Shown here one piece after another: positions 19,407 through 31,013 of a DNA stretch of 64,000 bases. Origin of the DNA: Meconema thalassinum. Taxonomy: Eukaryota > Arthropoda > Insecta > Orthoptera > Tettigoniidae. Positions within the stretch are counted from its first letter, which is position 1. Each line of letters opens with the position of its first letter. The position numbers and the translations under genes are program-made. The notes under the pieces were generated by a model, which was not told where the DNA came from, made no database searches, and saw only the letters and a program-made list of their open reading frames with translations. Location of the stretch: positions 1,077,855,788 to 1,077,919,787 of the forward strand of contig OX336389.2 in assembly GCA_946902985.2 (NCBI GenBank), given 5' to 3'.

Positions 19407-21846
19407 ATGTCCAGCAGTTCCTCTGACGAAAAATAATTGCTTCTTGGCATTTAGACGAAAGAGAGTATTGGGTCACGAAATTAACGAGAAAAGAGAGGAA
19501 TATAGGGAGTTTCACAGATTGTGCCGGGAACAGATCTCGTTTTAAGACAGGTTATTCATGTATTTTCGAATGTCTCGAGCACAATTTGAGACATTACGTA
19601 TGCTCCTAGAACCAACCATTTCCAAGCAAACCACTAACTGGAGGAGACCCATTTGAGCGAAGGAAAGGCTAGCCATCTGTTTAAGGTAAGTAATAATAAA
19701 GCATAATAATTTGTTTCTCACATATTTATTTTTCAAGTAAAAAATTATACTTGTGCGTTCTCCTGTGAAATTCACATTGTACTGACAAAAGTAAGATGTA
19801 CAACTAAAAATTAGACTAAACAAAACATCCAAAAAAAGGAACTAAATTCTCTAAATTAATTTATTTTAAATTCTCAAAATGAAAAAGAAATCACATTAAA
19901 AAGCAGGAATTTACAAAACTTCCAGGACGACGTATATCATTCAACGTACATACGTATATAAAAAGTGAGAACACTATCATCTAATAATTACATAGGTAGT
20001 ACAAAAAGTTGCTGTTCATTTTATGGGTGGTGGGGGAAATTTTCGTACCACTCTCTCATTGAGGAATGTCTTGGTGGTTCCTTGAAACCACCTAATTGCA
20101 TGAAACTCGTTCCTTCTGATGGTAGAGTACTACCAGATTGCCACGATGAGTTACTTGAATCCAAGGGAGACGGTGGGGGCGGAGTTTGATCAACTACGAG
20201 TACATTTTGCAGTTCAGTCCGACCAAACATTTGTGCCATCTCCATTTTTATGATAGCTTGAGTCCTCTTGTCAAACTTCTTGAAGGTATCAGCATAACTC
20301 AAGAAAAGGTGATCGGCACTGTCAAGGCTCTTCTTACTGGCATCTCTTTGTAGTTCGAGGTACTGTAAAATCACATCAACATCCTTGCTGACTTCTTGTG
20401 ACTTGCTTTTTTTCAAAGGCGGTGGCATTTGTGATTCATCTGCCTCATTAGCATCATTGTTCCTGTCCTCACCAATATCCCCCTCCACATCAATAACAAC
20501 TTCAGAATCGCTGGTTTCTGGAACGTTTGTTACAGTTGGTCGTGGAGTAACTGCATCTCTTAGAAACTCCAAGTTTGTAGCCCAGGGCCAATTTCGGAAT
20601 TTCTTAGCCGAACCAGTAGGTCCCTTGAGAGACTTGAGGTACTTCACATATGAGTCCCTCAAAATTTTCCACTTCAACTGCACAGCTTCACCTATAAGAC
20701 AGAATAAACCACACACAATAGTAACCAAGAAAATTGATAACTAGAACGTACATGTATGAATGAGAATGATCGTGTGACCTCCGGAGAGGCACAGGTTTGT
20801 TGAAATTTTGTAGGTATATAATAACTCGATTTCATTTAAATGTCAAAATATTGTTGTTGAAGATGAGAACATAACTTACGTACCCTAATCTACACATACA
20901 TACGAGCAAGAAAAAGAGACAGAATATAATTTACGCCTGTTGAGTTCGTTGCAGGTTTCTGGCTACAGGAGATTCCTATAGGACTATTGCTTTCTCCTTC
21001 CGTGTTGGACGCTCTACTGTTTCCAACATAGTTAACCAAGTATGCACTGAATTTTTGGAATGTTCTACAACCGGTGTACTTGGCCACTCCCATGTAGGAA
21101 GTTTGGAGGAAATGAAAAAATGGGTTTAGAGAAAGATGGAACTTCCCTAATTGCTTAGGTAGTATTGACGGAAAGCACGTGGAAATTAAATGCCCACGAA
21201 AAAGTGGCTCATTTTACTGGTGTTATAAAGAATATTTTTCGATTGTTCTCTTGGCCATTGTTTATCCATGCTATAATTTTTAGGTAGCTACGGGTGGCAC
21301 AACCACAGTGGCATATTCGAAAATTCCTCCTTCTATCGTAATTTCATCGAAAACAAAACCATTCTGCCACCAAAACCGTTACCTGGGACCAATATCCCAG
21401 TCCCACATGTGTTTAGGCCTATAGGTGATGAAGGGTTCAAGCCACAAACTTTTTTGATGCGTCCAGTCCCAAGAAGCACAGTCGTCGACGATGTGAAGAA
21501 GAGAAATTACAACAAACAGCATTGCAGAGCTCTCCGTGTCGTTGAAAATACTTTCGGCATTTTAGCCCAGAAGTGGCGTGTATTTTTAAGGCCTATTGAT
21601 TGTAACGAAACCTCTACTGTGCAAGTTGTAAAAGCTGATTGTTGCCTTCACAATTTCATTAGAGCTACTTCCACAGAAAACATCAATGCAAATGAGATTC
21701 AATTTCCTGAAGGCACTCCAGATTCTCAGCTCCTGCTCGGAACAGAGATAGATCAAGTGATGCTGCTCATGCTGTACGAAACCATTTCCTTCGTTACTTC
21801 AACAATTCACGTCCCTAAAATCTATATTTTCCGTGGAGTGAAATAA
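19407..21846 (+). pseudogene. Harbinger nuclease, two exons, decayed
   Basis: Exon 1 (19407-19685) encodes the usual N-terminus (REEYREFH, then FRMSRAQFETLRMLLEP) but has early stops and a frame change. It ends at a clean donor, AAG|GTAAGT. The acceptor TTGCAG at 20949-20954 opens exon 2 in frame with FLATGDSYRTIAFSF, RVGRSTVSNIV and then the DDE core: SIDGKH, IGDEGF and RVVENTFGILAQKWRVF. The conserved approach to G-S-Y-G is damaged: a TAG sits near 21281 and a few residues are missing. The last frame ends at 21846. It could not encode an active enzyme as read. Confidence 0.85.
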
Positions 21847-21888
21847 ATACATCTCCCTGTTACTGATATCAAGAAATAAAAATAATCA

Positions 21889-22186
21889 TAATCATAACCC
21901 CGTGAAGGGCCTAGGCCTACCACGCGACCGCTGCCCAGCCATTTGGCCTGCAGATATTGGGGTGACGCGTGATCAGCGCATCGGGTCCCCTCGGCCGTTA
22001 ATCTTGGTTTTCGTGTTCGGGGCGCTGCCTCACCGTCAGATAGCTACTCAATTGTCCTCACGAGGCTGAGTGCACCCCGTTCCAGCCCTCACGTCAGTTT
22101 CTAAAATCCCTGACGGAGCCGGGAATCGAACCCGGGGCCTCCGGGTGAGAGGCAGGCACGCTACCCCAATACCACAGGGCCGGCGA
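21889..22186 (-). mobile_element. tRNA-derived SINE (family A)
   Basis: Read leftward it starts with a tRNA-like head (GTAGCGTGCCTGCCTCTCAC and B box GGTTCGATTCC). It continues through GAGGGCTGGAACGGGGTGCA, CTCAGCCTCGTGAGG and GGGCCTAGGCCTACC-type sequence (inverse shown near 21905). The same family lies at 54221-54505. Confidence 0.85.
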
Positions 22187-22647
22187 AATAAAATTAATAC
22201 AATAATAAACTATTGACCTACCTACAACATTATTGCCTATTTACCTGCTTTATTATGATACCTACTACTAACCTTCCTACTTAAAGTACCTTATGCCAGC
22301 CTACTACCCAGAGGTTAGCTTGCATGTCAAATTTCGTTGTTCCTTGAAGCACTATGAAAGTCAAGGAGGTTAGATATCTAAGCTCCTTGAACACTATAGC
22401 GCTTTCTAGTAGAGAAATTAGGAACTTTGTGTTGACGGAAACTCCCAAGATTAATTTTGCCATTATGAACACGGCTTACTGAATTCAAATGGCAATTAAA
22501 ATTTTTGATCTCTACTACCGGTACATGTTTGCTACCTACTTGAATTCTTGCAAATAAAGACATTTTACTTGAAAAAAAAACCTTGAATACTTACGGCTAA
22601 GTTGAAGTTTTCGTGCAATCTCCTTCCATGCTTCTCCTTTCTTCACG

Positions 22648-22841
22648 GGGCATGGTGGCACAGCAGTCAAGCTGTTGGTCTCTCACCAAGGTGGACCGGG
22701 TTTGTTTCCCGGTCAATGCATGTGAGATTTACGAAGTGAAATGCCATTTCCTGTGGTTCGGATTCCACGAAAAAAAAGGAGGTCCCGTGGCTCATGATCG
22801 CATGATTAACTGTCACGTATAACTAAAATCTTCCTTCCTTT
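22648..22841 (+). mobile_element. SINE inserted in the MADF exon, 13-bp target duplication
   Basis: A tRNA-like head (GCATGGTGGCACAGCAGTCA, B box close to GGGTTTGTTTCC) is bounded by identical TCCTTTCTTCACG at 22635-22647 and 22842-22854. Confidence 0.85.
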
Positions 22842-23632
22842 TCCTTTCTTCACGACATCCTTGTAATCAATGTGTCGAGTGTCGTACAAATACGCGTACT
22901 TGCGCACGAAATCAATTAATTTTTCGGTTTCTTCTGCCATGTTTTCTGTTTTGTTCTCTACGGGCCGCCGCGAACTTTGTAAGAAAACACAACTGGTTCG
23001 CCGACCGCCGTGGACAAGACTGATTCTGCTTGTGAGCCGCGTCGGCAGGCCGCGTTCGGTTTGGCTAGGGTGATGCAATATTTAACAACTTTTGTCCGTC
23101 CAGAGTTAAGAGTGTACTATGGGCTCTTATGGGCTTTTACATTTAGCGGACTCCCCCAGAATTGATGACTTCGAAGTCTTTAAAACTGGTTTTTCGCTAT
23201 GTAATTTAATAGGTTAATGGTCATGGGTAGAGAGTACATGATCCTCAGCATTCATTTAATGATATGTAATTCTTACATTCTTGATATGCAACATGATTTT
23301 GTAATGTATCTGACAGCAGTGTCTGTGCGCTGGATGGAACAGTGCGCGCGCTGTTGTACGTGTCTTAGCTCTCCACTGAACGCACGAGTCCAGATCTCTC
23401 CAAAATATTTGAAACAGTGTTGAAGTGTAAGGATCGTTTTGTGTAATATAAAAATAATTGTGATTTAGGTATAAGTGGCATTAAAGATGTGGCTGATGTT
23501 CCGTTTGCGAAACGTAAACAAGGGAAAAATTTTAAGGCGCAGAGAACGACAGATAGTATGTAACTTCTACAATTATATAAAGACCAAGAATCAGGAGAAA
23601 AGTGCTGCTGTACGTTTTTCAAAAACCCGTGA

Positions 23633-23663
<31 letters not shown>

Positions 23664-24010
23664 GAGCCTCCGTGGCTTAGGCGGCAGCACGCTGGCCTCT
23701 CACCGCTGGGTCCGTGGTTCAAATCCCGGTCACTCCATGTGAGATCTGTGCTGGACAAAACGGAGGCAGACAGGTTTTTCTCCGGGTACTCCGGTTTTCC
23801 CTGTCAAAATTTCATTCCAGCAACACTCTCCACTATCATTTCATTTCACCTGTCATCCATTTAATCATTGCCCCAGAGGAGTGCGTCAGGCCTCGGCAGC
23901 CGGCACAGTCCATATCCTCGCCGCTAGATGGGGGCTTCATTCATTCCATTCCTGACCCGGTCGGAGACTGGAAGCAGGCTGTGGATTTTCATTATTATTA
24001 TTATTATTAT
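23664..24010 (+). mobile_element. tRNA-derived SINE with (ATT)n tail
   Basis: Starts GAGCCTCCGTGGCTTAGGCG with a B box GGTTCAAATCC, carries a body of about 300 bp including CTCGCCGCTAGATGGGGGCT, and ends in (TTA)n. It sits within a (TTA)n tract (about 23634-23663 on the left). Confidence 0.85.
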
Positions 24011-24272
24011 TAACTACTCACCTGCAATAATGTGCGTAACAGAACTTTCATGCAGTTAAATTATGCGATTTGTGCCGAATGAGAAGCTTGTAGTTTTGTG
24101 TCAAATAAACCGCTAAGGCTCATTATGAAATGGATAATGTTTGTTTTGAGAAATATTTTAAACAGAGAACAGATTGTTGTAAATTTCCCACATCAGTCTG
24201 TAGTATTTGCCATTCATTGTCCAGTGTACGTTGTGCTACTGAATTTTTGTTTACTTTCTTTCATCTATCTAT

Positions 24273-24501
24273 ACCGAGCTCGATAGCTGCAGTCACCAGT
24301 ATCCAGAATTCGGGAGATAGTGGGTTCGAACCCCACTGTCGGCAGCCGTGAAGATGGTTTTCCGTGGTTTCCCATTTTCACACCAGGCAAATGGTGGGGC
24401 TGTACCTTAATGAAGGTCACGGCCACTTCCTTCCCACCCCTAGCCCTTTCCTGTCCCATCGTCGCCATAAGACCTTTCTGTGTCGGTGCGACGTAAAGCA
24501 A
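24273..24501 (+). mobile_element. tRNA-derived SINE (CGACGTAAAGCAA type)
   Basis: Head CCGAGCTCGATAGCTGCAGT, B box GGGTTCGAACCCC, the shared module TTTCCGTGGTTTCCC...CAGGCAAATG...CACGGCCACTTCCTTCC, and 3' end GTCGGTGCGACGTAAAGCAA. Confidence 0.85.
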
Positions 24502-25148
24502 CTTTCATCTACGCGTGTAATAATGTGTGAAGTATCATATGATAAGAACAAAATTACTTGTTATTTCCGGGTACTCTCTTCGCCTCTGCAGATGAATGTG
24601 ACTCACTGTGATCCGTGTAGATGTCGTTGCGACATATGATTTGTATCCTGTCACTGACCTAGGCTGACCTTGGAGAATATATTGCCATATTACGTATTAA
24701 ACTTGATCCGTATCTAATGGATGACTCAGGTTAGCTTTCATGTCATTTCAATTGTTTTGTCATGGCCATAGCGTACGTAACTAAAATTCCAATGTAAATA
24801 AATAGTAAATTGTCGCAGTATTTGTAATCCGTTCTAAGCATTGTTATGTAAATCAATTACTATCCTCGGATCCCCCACTCCTTAGGGGAATAACTCAGTC
24901 TTTATCAATATTAAAACTGTTCATCCAAATTCTGTTATTCTTACGGGAATTATAGTAAAAAGTTGCAGATTATAATGGCGCGAAGGATCGAGATTCCGTC
25001 TGGATGAGGAGCTTGCTGATACTCAGTCCGGCAGCGGGTTGTACTACTCGTGTGGAGTGCTGTACAATAGCTGCCTTTCTACACCCGCTAGGCGTGGCAA
25101 CGCTTGTGCCGTAAGAGCCCGTAGTACATTCTTAACTCTGGACGGACA

Positions 25149-25175
25149 GCAACCTGCCCCGGCTTCGCCCGGGAA
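25149..25175 (-). repeat. Probable Helitron 3' terminal hairpin
   Basis: Read leftward, CCCGGGCGAAGCCGGGG folds as a short hairpin and is followed by CAGGTTGCT. Many arthropod Helitrons end in such a hairpin followed by CTAG or a close variant. Here the last bases meet the inverted repeat ending at 25147. Confidence 0.5.
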
Positions 25176-25209
25176 CAGTTATGAATTCAGGGTGATTGGC
25201 TACTTTTAA

Positions 25210-26950
25210 CCGAGGTCTTATAAGATTTCCTTGTATACGACATTAGTCGTTTTCCCTCCAGCAGTGAACACGAAACGATTTCGGTTTGATGTAACACGCG
25301 ATAGAGCCACGTAAAGCTGTCCATGAGAAAAACATTCTCCACTGAGATCAACTCCAGTCACGCTAAGTGTCTGACCCTGTGCTCTGTTTATAGTCATGCC
25401 AAAGCAGACTCTTATTGGGAACTGTACCCGTTTGAAATGATAAGGCAAATCTGAAGGAATCATAGGAATTCTGGGTACTAAGACCGTTTCTCCTGTACCA
25501 CAGCTAGTTAAGATAATTGCTTCAATGAAACAATTTTTCAAAGTTTTCACTACTAATCGCGTCCCATTGCATAACTTTGGTGGGTGTAAATTACGTAGCA
25601 ATATAATAGACACTCCCACTTTTAAAATAAGCTTGAGTGGTGGCAAGCCAGAAGGAAGTAAAGTATTTAGGAATTCTGTAGGGTAATGAACAGCTTATTC
25701 ACTATCGACTACTGCGTGTACTGAATAATAATACCGGGTGAGTTAGCCGTGGTGGTTACGGCTTGACTAATGGCAGTCGCTCACATCCGGGAGGCGAGGA
25801 GGTTCGAATCCCCCCGCCGGCAACCTTGAAGATGGTCTTCTGTGGTTTCCCATCTTCCTTCCAGGCAAATGCCGGGGTTGGTCCCTCACTATAGGCCACA
25901 GCCGCTACCTTCCAACGCCTCGCCCTTCCCTTCCAACTTTCCTCCCCAACGGTACTTGTAGCTCACCCATTGGGTGTCCGTCTCGAAGCAGCTACAGTGA
26001 ATTTGGAGAACACCAAGTCATTAATTATCACAACTTGTTCGTTTGTCGGCGATAATATTGCTCTTTCTTTAAACCACGAATGAGACTTGTTAGATAGGTC
26101 ATGGATTTGAGGATAAACGCTATCAATAAACTCTTGAATGCTGCTTACTAAAACACAGAAATCGTGACTGAGGGTAATTTTCCCGTCAATGACCGGCAAA
26201 TCTCCATGTCTGACTCTAAGTAACAAATTAGCAGACAGAGCAGTTAGTTCGTGATCTCTTTTGAAGATAAGAGTACTCTCATGTTAGTTTTGAGTGCCAA
26301 TTTTGTTATATCCGGTCAGATGTAAGATATTTTTATTGAAGCGTTCACTTCGTCGGCTCTCGTTCCTCTGTTAACAACTGGTAAGATTTGACAAAAATCT
26401 CCGGCGAACAAAACTGTGCAGCCACCCATAGGTGTGTTCCGATTCCTTAGATCACGCAAGTTCCTGTCTACAGCTTCAACGGAAGTTCTGAGCGACATTG
26501 TAGCCTCATCCCATACAACTAAAGAACAATTTTGGATTAAACTGGCAGTGTTACTTTGTTTTGAAATATTATATACGCTTCCATCGTTACTGCTGACTTT
26601 CATAGGAAGTTTAAATGTTGCATGTGCTGTTATTCCCCCTTCCAAAAGAGTGGCTGCAATTCCAGATGATGCGACGGCAAGAGCAATATTACCACCAGAC
26701 CTCACTTTGGCGAGCAACAAATTAATCAAGAACGTTTTGCCTGTTCCTCCAGGGGCATCGAGAAAAATATCTTACCTTCCTTCTTAGTGATGCTAGATAT
26801 GATGGTGTCATAAGCTTGTTTCTGATCGTGGGTCAGGCGGTGTTCTTCTTGAGCAACGGTTTGAAGGAGCCGAGGACGAAGTCTTTCTTTCTCTTGTGAC
26901 AATCGAGAAATTATTTGTTGCTCTGTTTCATTGTTACGTGATAAGCGCTT
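25210..26950 (-). pseudogene. Helitron Pif1-like helicase, C-terminal remnant
   Basis: Leftward pieces of the Helitron helicase appear in order. They are the lead-in (LTHDQKQAYDTIISSI, near 26830), Walker A (APGGTGKTFLINLLLAKVRS, near 26740), ASSGIAATLLEGG, VVWDEATM (Walker B), GGCTVLFAGDFCQILPVV and later LSPTNEQV. A gap holding a SINE (25737-25960) follows, then FPIRVCFGMTINRAQGQT and YVALSRV (25218-25646). The helicase unwinds DNA during rolling-circle transposition. It is broken by frame changes, stops and the SINE; the Rep domain is absent. Confidence 0.85.
25737..25960 (+). mobile_element. tRNA-derived SINE in the Helitron helicase
   Basis: Head GTGAGTTAGCCGTGGTGGTT, B box GGTTCGAATCCCC, then the shared module TGTGGTTTCCCATCTTC and CCAGGCAAATGCCGGGG. 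Confidence 0.8.
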
Positions 26951-27067
26951 TTTTATGTCAATGAACTATATGACCTATATCCGATTTACATCTCGGCAAG
27001 ATGGCTTAAAATCACTGACTGGACTATTAATTACAGTATTGCGAATCCTTGTCAGACGTAATTTAAG

Positions 27068-27545
27068 AATGGCGAGGTGCATGAAACACAAACTCCCCTT
27101 CAGTCCAATCTTAACTTGACTGTGTATTTTGCGGAACGGAAAGTTCACAGGCGAAATGAAGAAAAGCAGAGTTGCATTTCCAGGGGATAGTGAGGTGCAT
27201 GAAACGCAAATCCCCCTTCCGTCCAATCTTAACTTAACTGTGTGTTTTGCGGAACGGAAAGTTCACAGGCGAAATGAAGAGTTGCACTTCCAAGGGATGG
27301 TGAGGATCATGAAACACAAATCTCCCTTCAGTCCAATCATAACTTGACTGTGTATTTTGCGGAACGAAAAGTTCACAGGCGAAATGGAGAAAAGCAGAGT
27401 TCCACTTCCAGGGAATGGCGAGGTGCATGAAACACAAATCTCCTTTCAGTCCAATCTTAACTTGACTGTGTATTTTGCGGAACGGAAAGTTCACAGGCAA
27501 AATGAAGAAAAGTCGAGTTGCACTTCCAGGGAAAATCCAAACACA
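27068..27545 (+). repeat. Tandem repeat array, units of 110-118 bp
   Basis: Four units, with starts near 27070, 27188, 27297 and 27415, each contain CATGAAAC-CAAATCTCCC, then CAGTCCAATCTTAACTTGAC, TTTTGCGGAACGGAAAGTTC and CACAGGCGAAATG. A partial fifth unit fades out near 27545. Confidence 0.9.
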
Positions 27546-27699
27546 ACCACCCTTCTCTGAAGTCTTAACTCAACACGACTCGACGGTTTGCTACTGGCTG
27601 TATTGCTCGGGTCCAAGCTCTGTGAACTTGCGTTGTGAGGGGAAGGGGCAAGGAAGGGCCAGGCGAGAAGAGAAGCGTCTGTCAACAGCCCGCCGTGAT

Positions 27700-28610
27700 A
27701 TCGAAAGATGCATGACTCACAAGACAATGCAGTACTTCAAGATGACCTGAATCTGGTCTATAAGTGGGCGATTGAAAATAAAATGAAAATAAACACAAGA
27801 AAATGTAGTCTAATAAAAATAGGGAAAGTGCGAAGGCAAGATTTTCAATATAACATTGGCTCGGAAATACTTGTAGAAGAAGATTCTTGGAAATATTTGG
27901 GCGTTCACGTAAGAAATGATATGAAATGGAGTAGTCATATAGGATGTGTAGATTCTAAAGCTTACAAATCCCTGCACTTTGTAATGAGGGTATTAAAAGG
28001 AAGTAGTACCTCTGCTAAACAATTAGGATATTTGTCACTTGTAAGACCTATTCTGGAATACGCCTCGGCGGTTTGGGATCCATATCAAGTAGGGCTCATA
28101 AATGAGTTGGAAATGGTACAAAGAAAGGCCGCTAGATTTGTGCTCAGTGAAGTTAACCCCAGGAGCAGTGTGAGCCGTATGGTAAAGAAACTTGGGTGGG
28201 AATCACTTGAGGCTAGGAGGATGAAATCTAGACTCTGCGCTATGTACAACGCTTATACAAATCAACCAGCATGGGGTGAGCTTAGCCAACGTATGGAAAA
28301 GCCTACTTACATGGGTAGGAGCGATCACCCTTTCAAAGTTAAGGGCCGACCACAGCGAACAAATTATGGTAAATATTCTTTCGTAAACCGTGCCATTGAT
28401 AATTGGAACTCTCTACCTGCCGCAGTCTTAGAGCCTTTTCCCAAATATATAGGTGTGTTTAAGAAAAGACTGACTATTTGTGTAAATACTCCAGTTTAAT
28501 TGTTAGTGAATTGTTATGTACAATTATATATTTGTTATGTATATCTGATTTGCCACCGGGGGACACACCTCCAATTGCAAATAAACGAATGCATGAATGA
28601 ATGAATATCT
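27700..28610 (+). pseudogene. 5'-truncated LINE, reverse transcriptase C-terminal part
   Basis: The open frame 27708-28499 (263 residues) is the end of a CR1/Jockey-group reverse transcriptase: K-M-K-I-N-T-R-K-C-S, YLGVHVRNDMKW and the thumb motif RPILEYASAVWDPY, then a basic tail. The 3' end is followed by (GAAT)n near 28590, a common LINE tail. The catalytic palm motifs lie upstream of the break and are missing. The intact frame suggests a fairly recent insertion. Confidence 0.8.
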
Positions 28611-29300
28611 GGCATTTCTTTCTATTCCAATACTGCTAACATACGGCCGTTGATCAAACCACTGTGGTGTTACGAATGAGTGAGTCACCGACCAATGTAT
28701 TTGGTTCTGTACTATGCACTGACCGGGAAACCTCGTCACTCGTCAACACCTCTTCTCATCGCGAAAATGTAATAGTCTGCGATGCACATTTCTCTCAGGT
28801 TAATGCGGTTTAGACCCGAACAGTATCTGGGGTAATAGGTTCGCTCCCTAGTTAGGGTGTAACAGGGGTGTTAGACTCGCTCTTAGCTAGCTCGTAAACT
28901 GTCGCCTCAGTATTTGAATGGACATGGTTGGAAGAAATGAAAACGGAAAAACACTTATAGTGGGCGATGTATTGAAGATCGAGATATGCTCGCGGGGACT
29001 TTTTTGTAGAACTTTTCATGCTGAACAATTCTTACACTCATAGTATTTAGATATATTTTTAACGGTTTGCCCAGCGTAAGCTTACAAAGCACTCGGACGC
29101 CAGGTTTTTTTTTCGACTTTTTCACTGTAATCGTTACTGCTCGGCTTCCTTTGATCATAAATAAATTATTTTCTACAGAAACCATCCCCATGATATCCTT
29201 TACAGAATGGTAAAAACCGCATCAAAATCCAACCAGAGGTTTTCGAGATTACCCGTGACATCCAAGAATCGGGGACTTTGATTTATACTAAGTAGAGATA
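28611..29300. other. No gene seen
   Basis: A 78-codon leftward frame (28955-29191) contains ENNLFMIKGSRAVTITVKKS and looks like part of an unclassified repeat rather than a gene. Confidence 0.4.
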
Positions 29301-29369
29301 CAGAGTTTGCGGCGGTAGACCACTCCGCGTGCGCGGACAATCAGCGCTCCTGTTTGACCGAGCCTTTAA
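29301..29369 (-). repeat. Solitary Harbinger-type end
   Basis: GCGCTCCTGTTTGACCGAGC, then CTTTAA at the outer edge, is the inverse of the Harbinger left end at 19221-19245. The flanking TTTAA (29365-29369) matches that at 19221-19225. It is probably one end of a related short element. Confidence 0.6.
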
Positions 29370-30137
29370 GGTTTGGCAGAGGCGATCTGGGCCTACTATC
29401 TCTTATTAATTATTTGTTTCTCTACCAACGATCTTCTTGAAAAGGGATTTTCCAACCAATCCTGAATCAAAGATTTCGTATTTTCACCCATCTGTACACT
29501 TTTATGGCACTGTCATACTCACTAGCGTAGTAGCGACACACTAAGCCACTCCCCAACAGAGAAAAGAAATTACTTCACTTGAGAGAGCTTTATAGGTTTA
29601 CAATCGACAACTGTCTAGGCTACTTTGAAGACCAACAAGCAAGCACAAGTAAAATACAGAGGTCCCTCCACACCCTAACATTAATGGCAGCCTTCTACCT
29701 TGTTGAGTTCGAAGAGGAGAATATCTCCTTACTTGCAGTTCGAAATCACATAAGGACGTGCGCACGCCATTACAGATACCGCACGAGCAGGCATTTAATT
29801 TGGTACTCAAAGTGTGGCGAGATCTCTTCAGCATTACTGGTACAGGGTGCAGGGTACAGTAAGCAACGTTTGACGTTCGTAGGTGCAGGACAGCGAGGAG
29901 AGAAACAGACCCGGGCAAAAGTCTTGTGTCTCTTAAGGGAATCAGATGGATTAAAAATATAATTTGTAAAGGATTAGAAAAAAAACTGACACTGTTGCAC
30001 TGGTACTGCGGTGCTAATCTAGCCATACCGGATAATTCCCCACTGACACATGCATGTCAGAAGGATGTGCCTCTCATCTTATCGCGGGATTTGCAGCCGT
30101 CTCCCAGTGCGTTCCACGGCTTAATGTTGAGATATGT
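29370..30137. other. No gene recognised
   Basis: Open frames of 127 codons (rightward, 29579-29962) and 142 codons (leftward, 29598-30026) overlap each other fully. Neither shows a known domain. Confidence 0.4.
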
Positions 30138-30950
30138 TGTAACGGGTCTTAAGTCCGTTATAAGGGCTATCATCACAATCAGGGCATTTTGTTAATATTC
30201 AATTATCGTTATTATTACCTTCAATTTAGGTTACTTTGTCATGATATTGTCCTAGCCCCAGCCCTTTATAAAAGGACTATACATACATAAAATATAATCA
30301 GAAGTAACTACGTAAAAGACGACATGGCAACACGACTACGGAGTAAGCCGTAGGTCATAGACCTAGGATCCAACAGCAAGCACTTAGACAGGACACAGCG
30401 GACATTACACTCCCAACATACCGCTGAGTGGACTGACCAGGCACATTTTACCTATAAATAGAGGTACGAACACGCGCCGCGCTCTCTTAAGCACGGGCGC
30501 TACATCTTACTTGGACGCAGTTACAGTCTTACACTCTATCGGAGTTGTGCTACGCCGGACCGATATGGGGCAGCGCCCCATATCGAGTCCCAACGCCGCC
30601 AACATCATAGAAGACCGGTATCAACAGTGGGGTGAGTGATAACGTGCCTGCTAGATTCCTTTTCCCCCCCTAGATTATTATTTCCATCCTCCCCTCTTGT
30701 CACTGCCACTATTAAGTAATAAACCCCCTTTTTGAACAGTCTAATGATTACCTTTTTATTTCGTTTAGATTAAGAAGCCCTTCCCTTTAGATTAGTACCT
30801 AGTTTAAGATCTCCATTGAACGCTGCCCAGCAGGAGGCGATGCACAGCAAGCGTGCGGCCTACTAAGCCACATTGAGGTAAGCTAGGTGAGTACTCCTCC
30901 CGCCAGTTCCCCTGTATGTAAATTGCTCTCTAAACGTGTCCGCAGTTCTT
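30138..30950 (+). mobile_element. Possible solo LTR
   Basis: Starts TGTAACGGGTCTTAAGTCCG, has a TATA box TATAAATAGAGG (about 30452), a capsite-like CAGTCTTACA about 70 bases later and AATAAA near 30718. No gag-pol lies next to it. The right end is unclear and I see no target duplication. Confidence 0.3.
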
Positions 30951-31013
30951 CATAAAACATCCTAGTACATCCCCGTAGATGCAAGGATGCCCAGTAATCA
31001 ACTCAGCCCTCAG

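Larger units (their letters stand above)
20021..22940 (-). pseudogene. Harbinger MADF/Myb-like DNA-binding protein, exon 1 split by a SINE
   Basis: Leftward two-exon gene. Exon 1 starts at ATG 22940-22938 (MAEETEKLIDFVRKY) and ends at 22595 before GTAAGT. Exon 2 begins at 20691 after TTATAG and continues the MADF domain (VQLKWKILRDSYVKYLK) with codon phase kept across the junction. It then has an acidic linker, a nuclear-type basic patch (PPLKKSKSQ) and a BESS-like helical end, to the stop at 20021. This partner protein brings the nuclease to the transposon ends and into the nucleus in the Harbinger family. Its only visible break is the SINE at 22648-22841. Exon 2 lies within the nuclease intron on the opposite strand. 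Confidence 0.85.
19226..23072 (+). mobile_element. PIF/Harbinger DNA transposon, two genes, degraded
   Basis: The left end begins GGCTCGGTCAAACAGGAGCG after TTTAA, and TAA/TTA-type targets suit Harbinger. The right end is diverged: the reverse complement near 23072 reads CCAAACCGAACGCGGCCTGC, alignable to the left end with gaps. Inside are both Harbinger genes, a nuclease (rightward) and a MADF DNA-binding protein (leftward), plus two later SINEs. The termini are GC-rich and contain AGTGTGAAAGCA. Confidence 0.65.
23094..25147. mobile_element. 2,054-bp inverted-repeat element, unclassified
   Basis: The left arm (23094-23134, GTCCGTCCAGAGTTAAG...) is matched inverted by the right arm (25108-25147, ending CTTAACTCTGGACGGAC) over about 40 bp with few mismatches. 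I see no target duplication beyond perhaps a base or two and no transposase. Two SINEs lie inside. It is likely a nonautonomous DNA transposon or a palindromic rearrangement. Confidence 0.6.

Noticed and set aside
22100..22186. Free-standing tRNA gene
   Set aside because: It is the head of a family A SINE; the same body follows at 54187-54505.
19226..29364. One 10-kb Harbinger bounded by the matching ends at 19226 and 29364
   Set aside because: A diverged right end fits better at about 23072, next to the MADF promoter; the 29.3-kb end is more simply a separate related element. The shared TTTAA leaves some doubt.
29579..30026. Overlapping 127- and 142-codon frames as a gene
   Set aside because: They are full overlaps on opposite strands without any domain.
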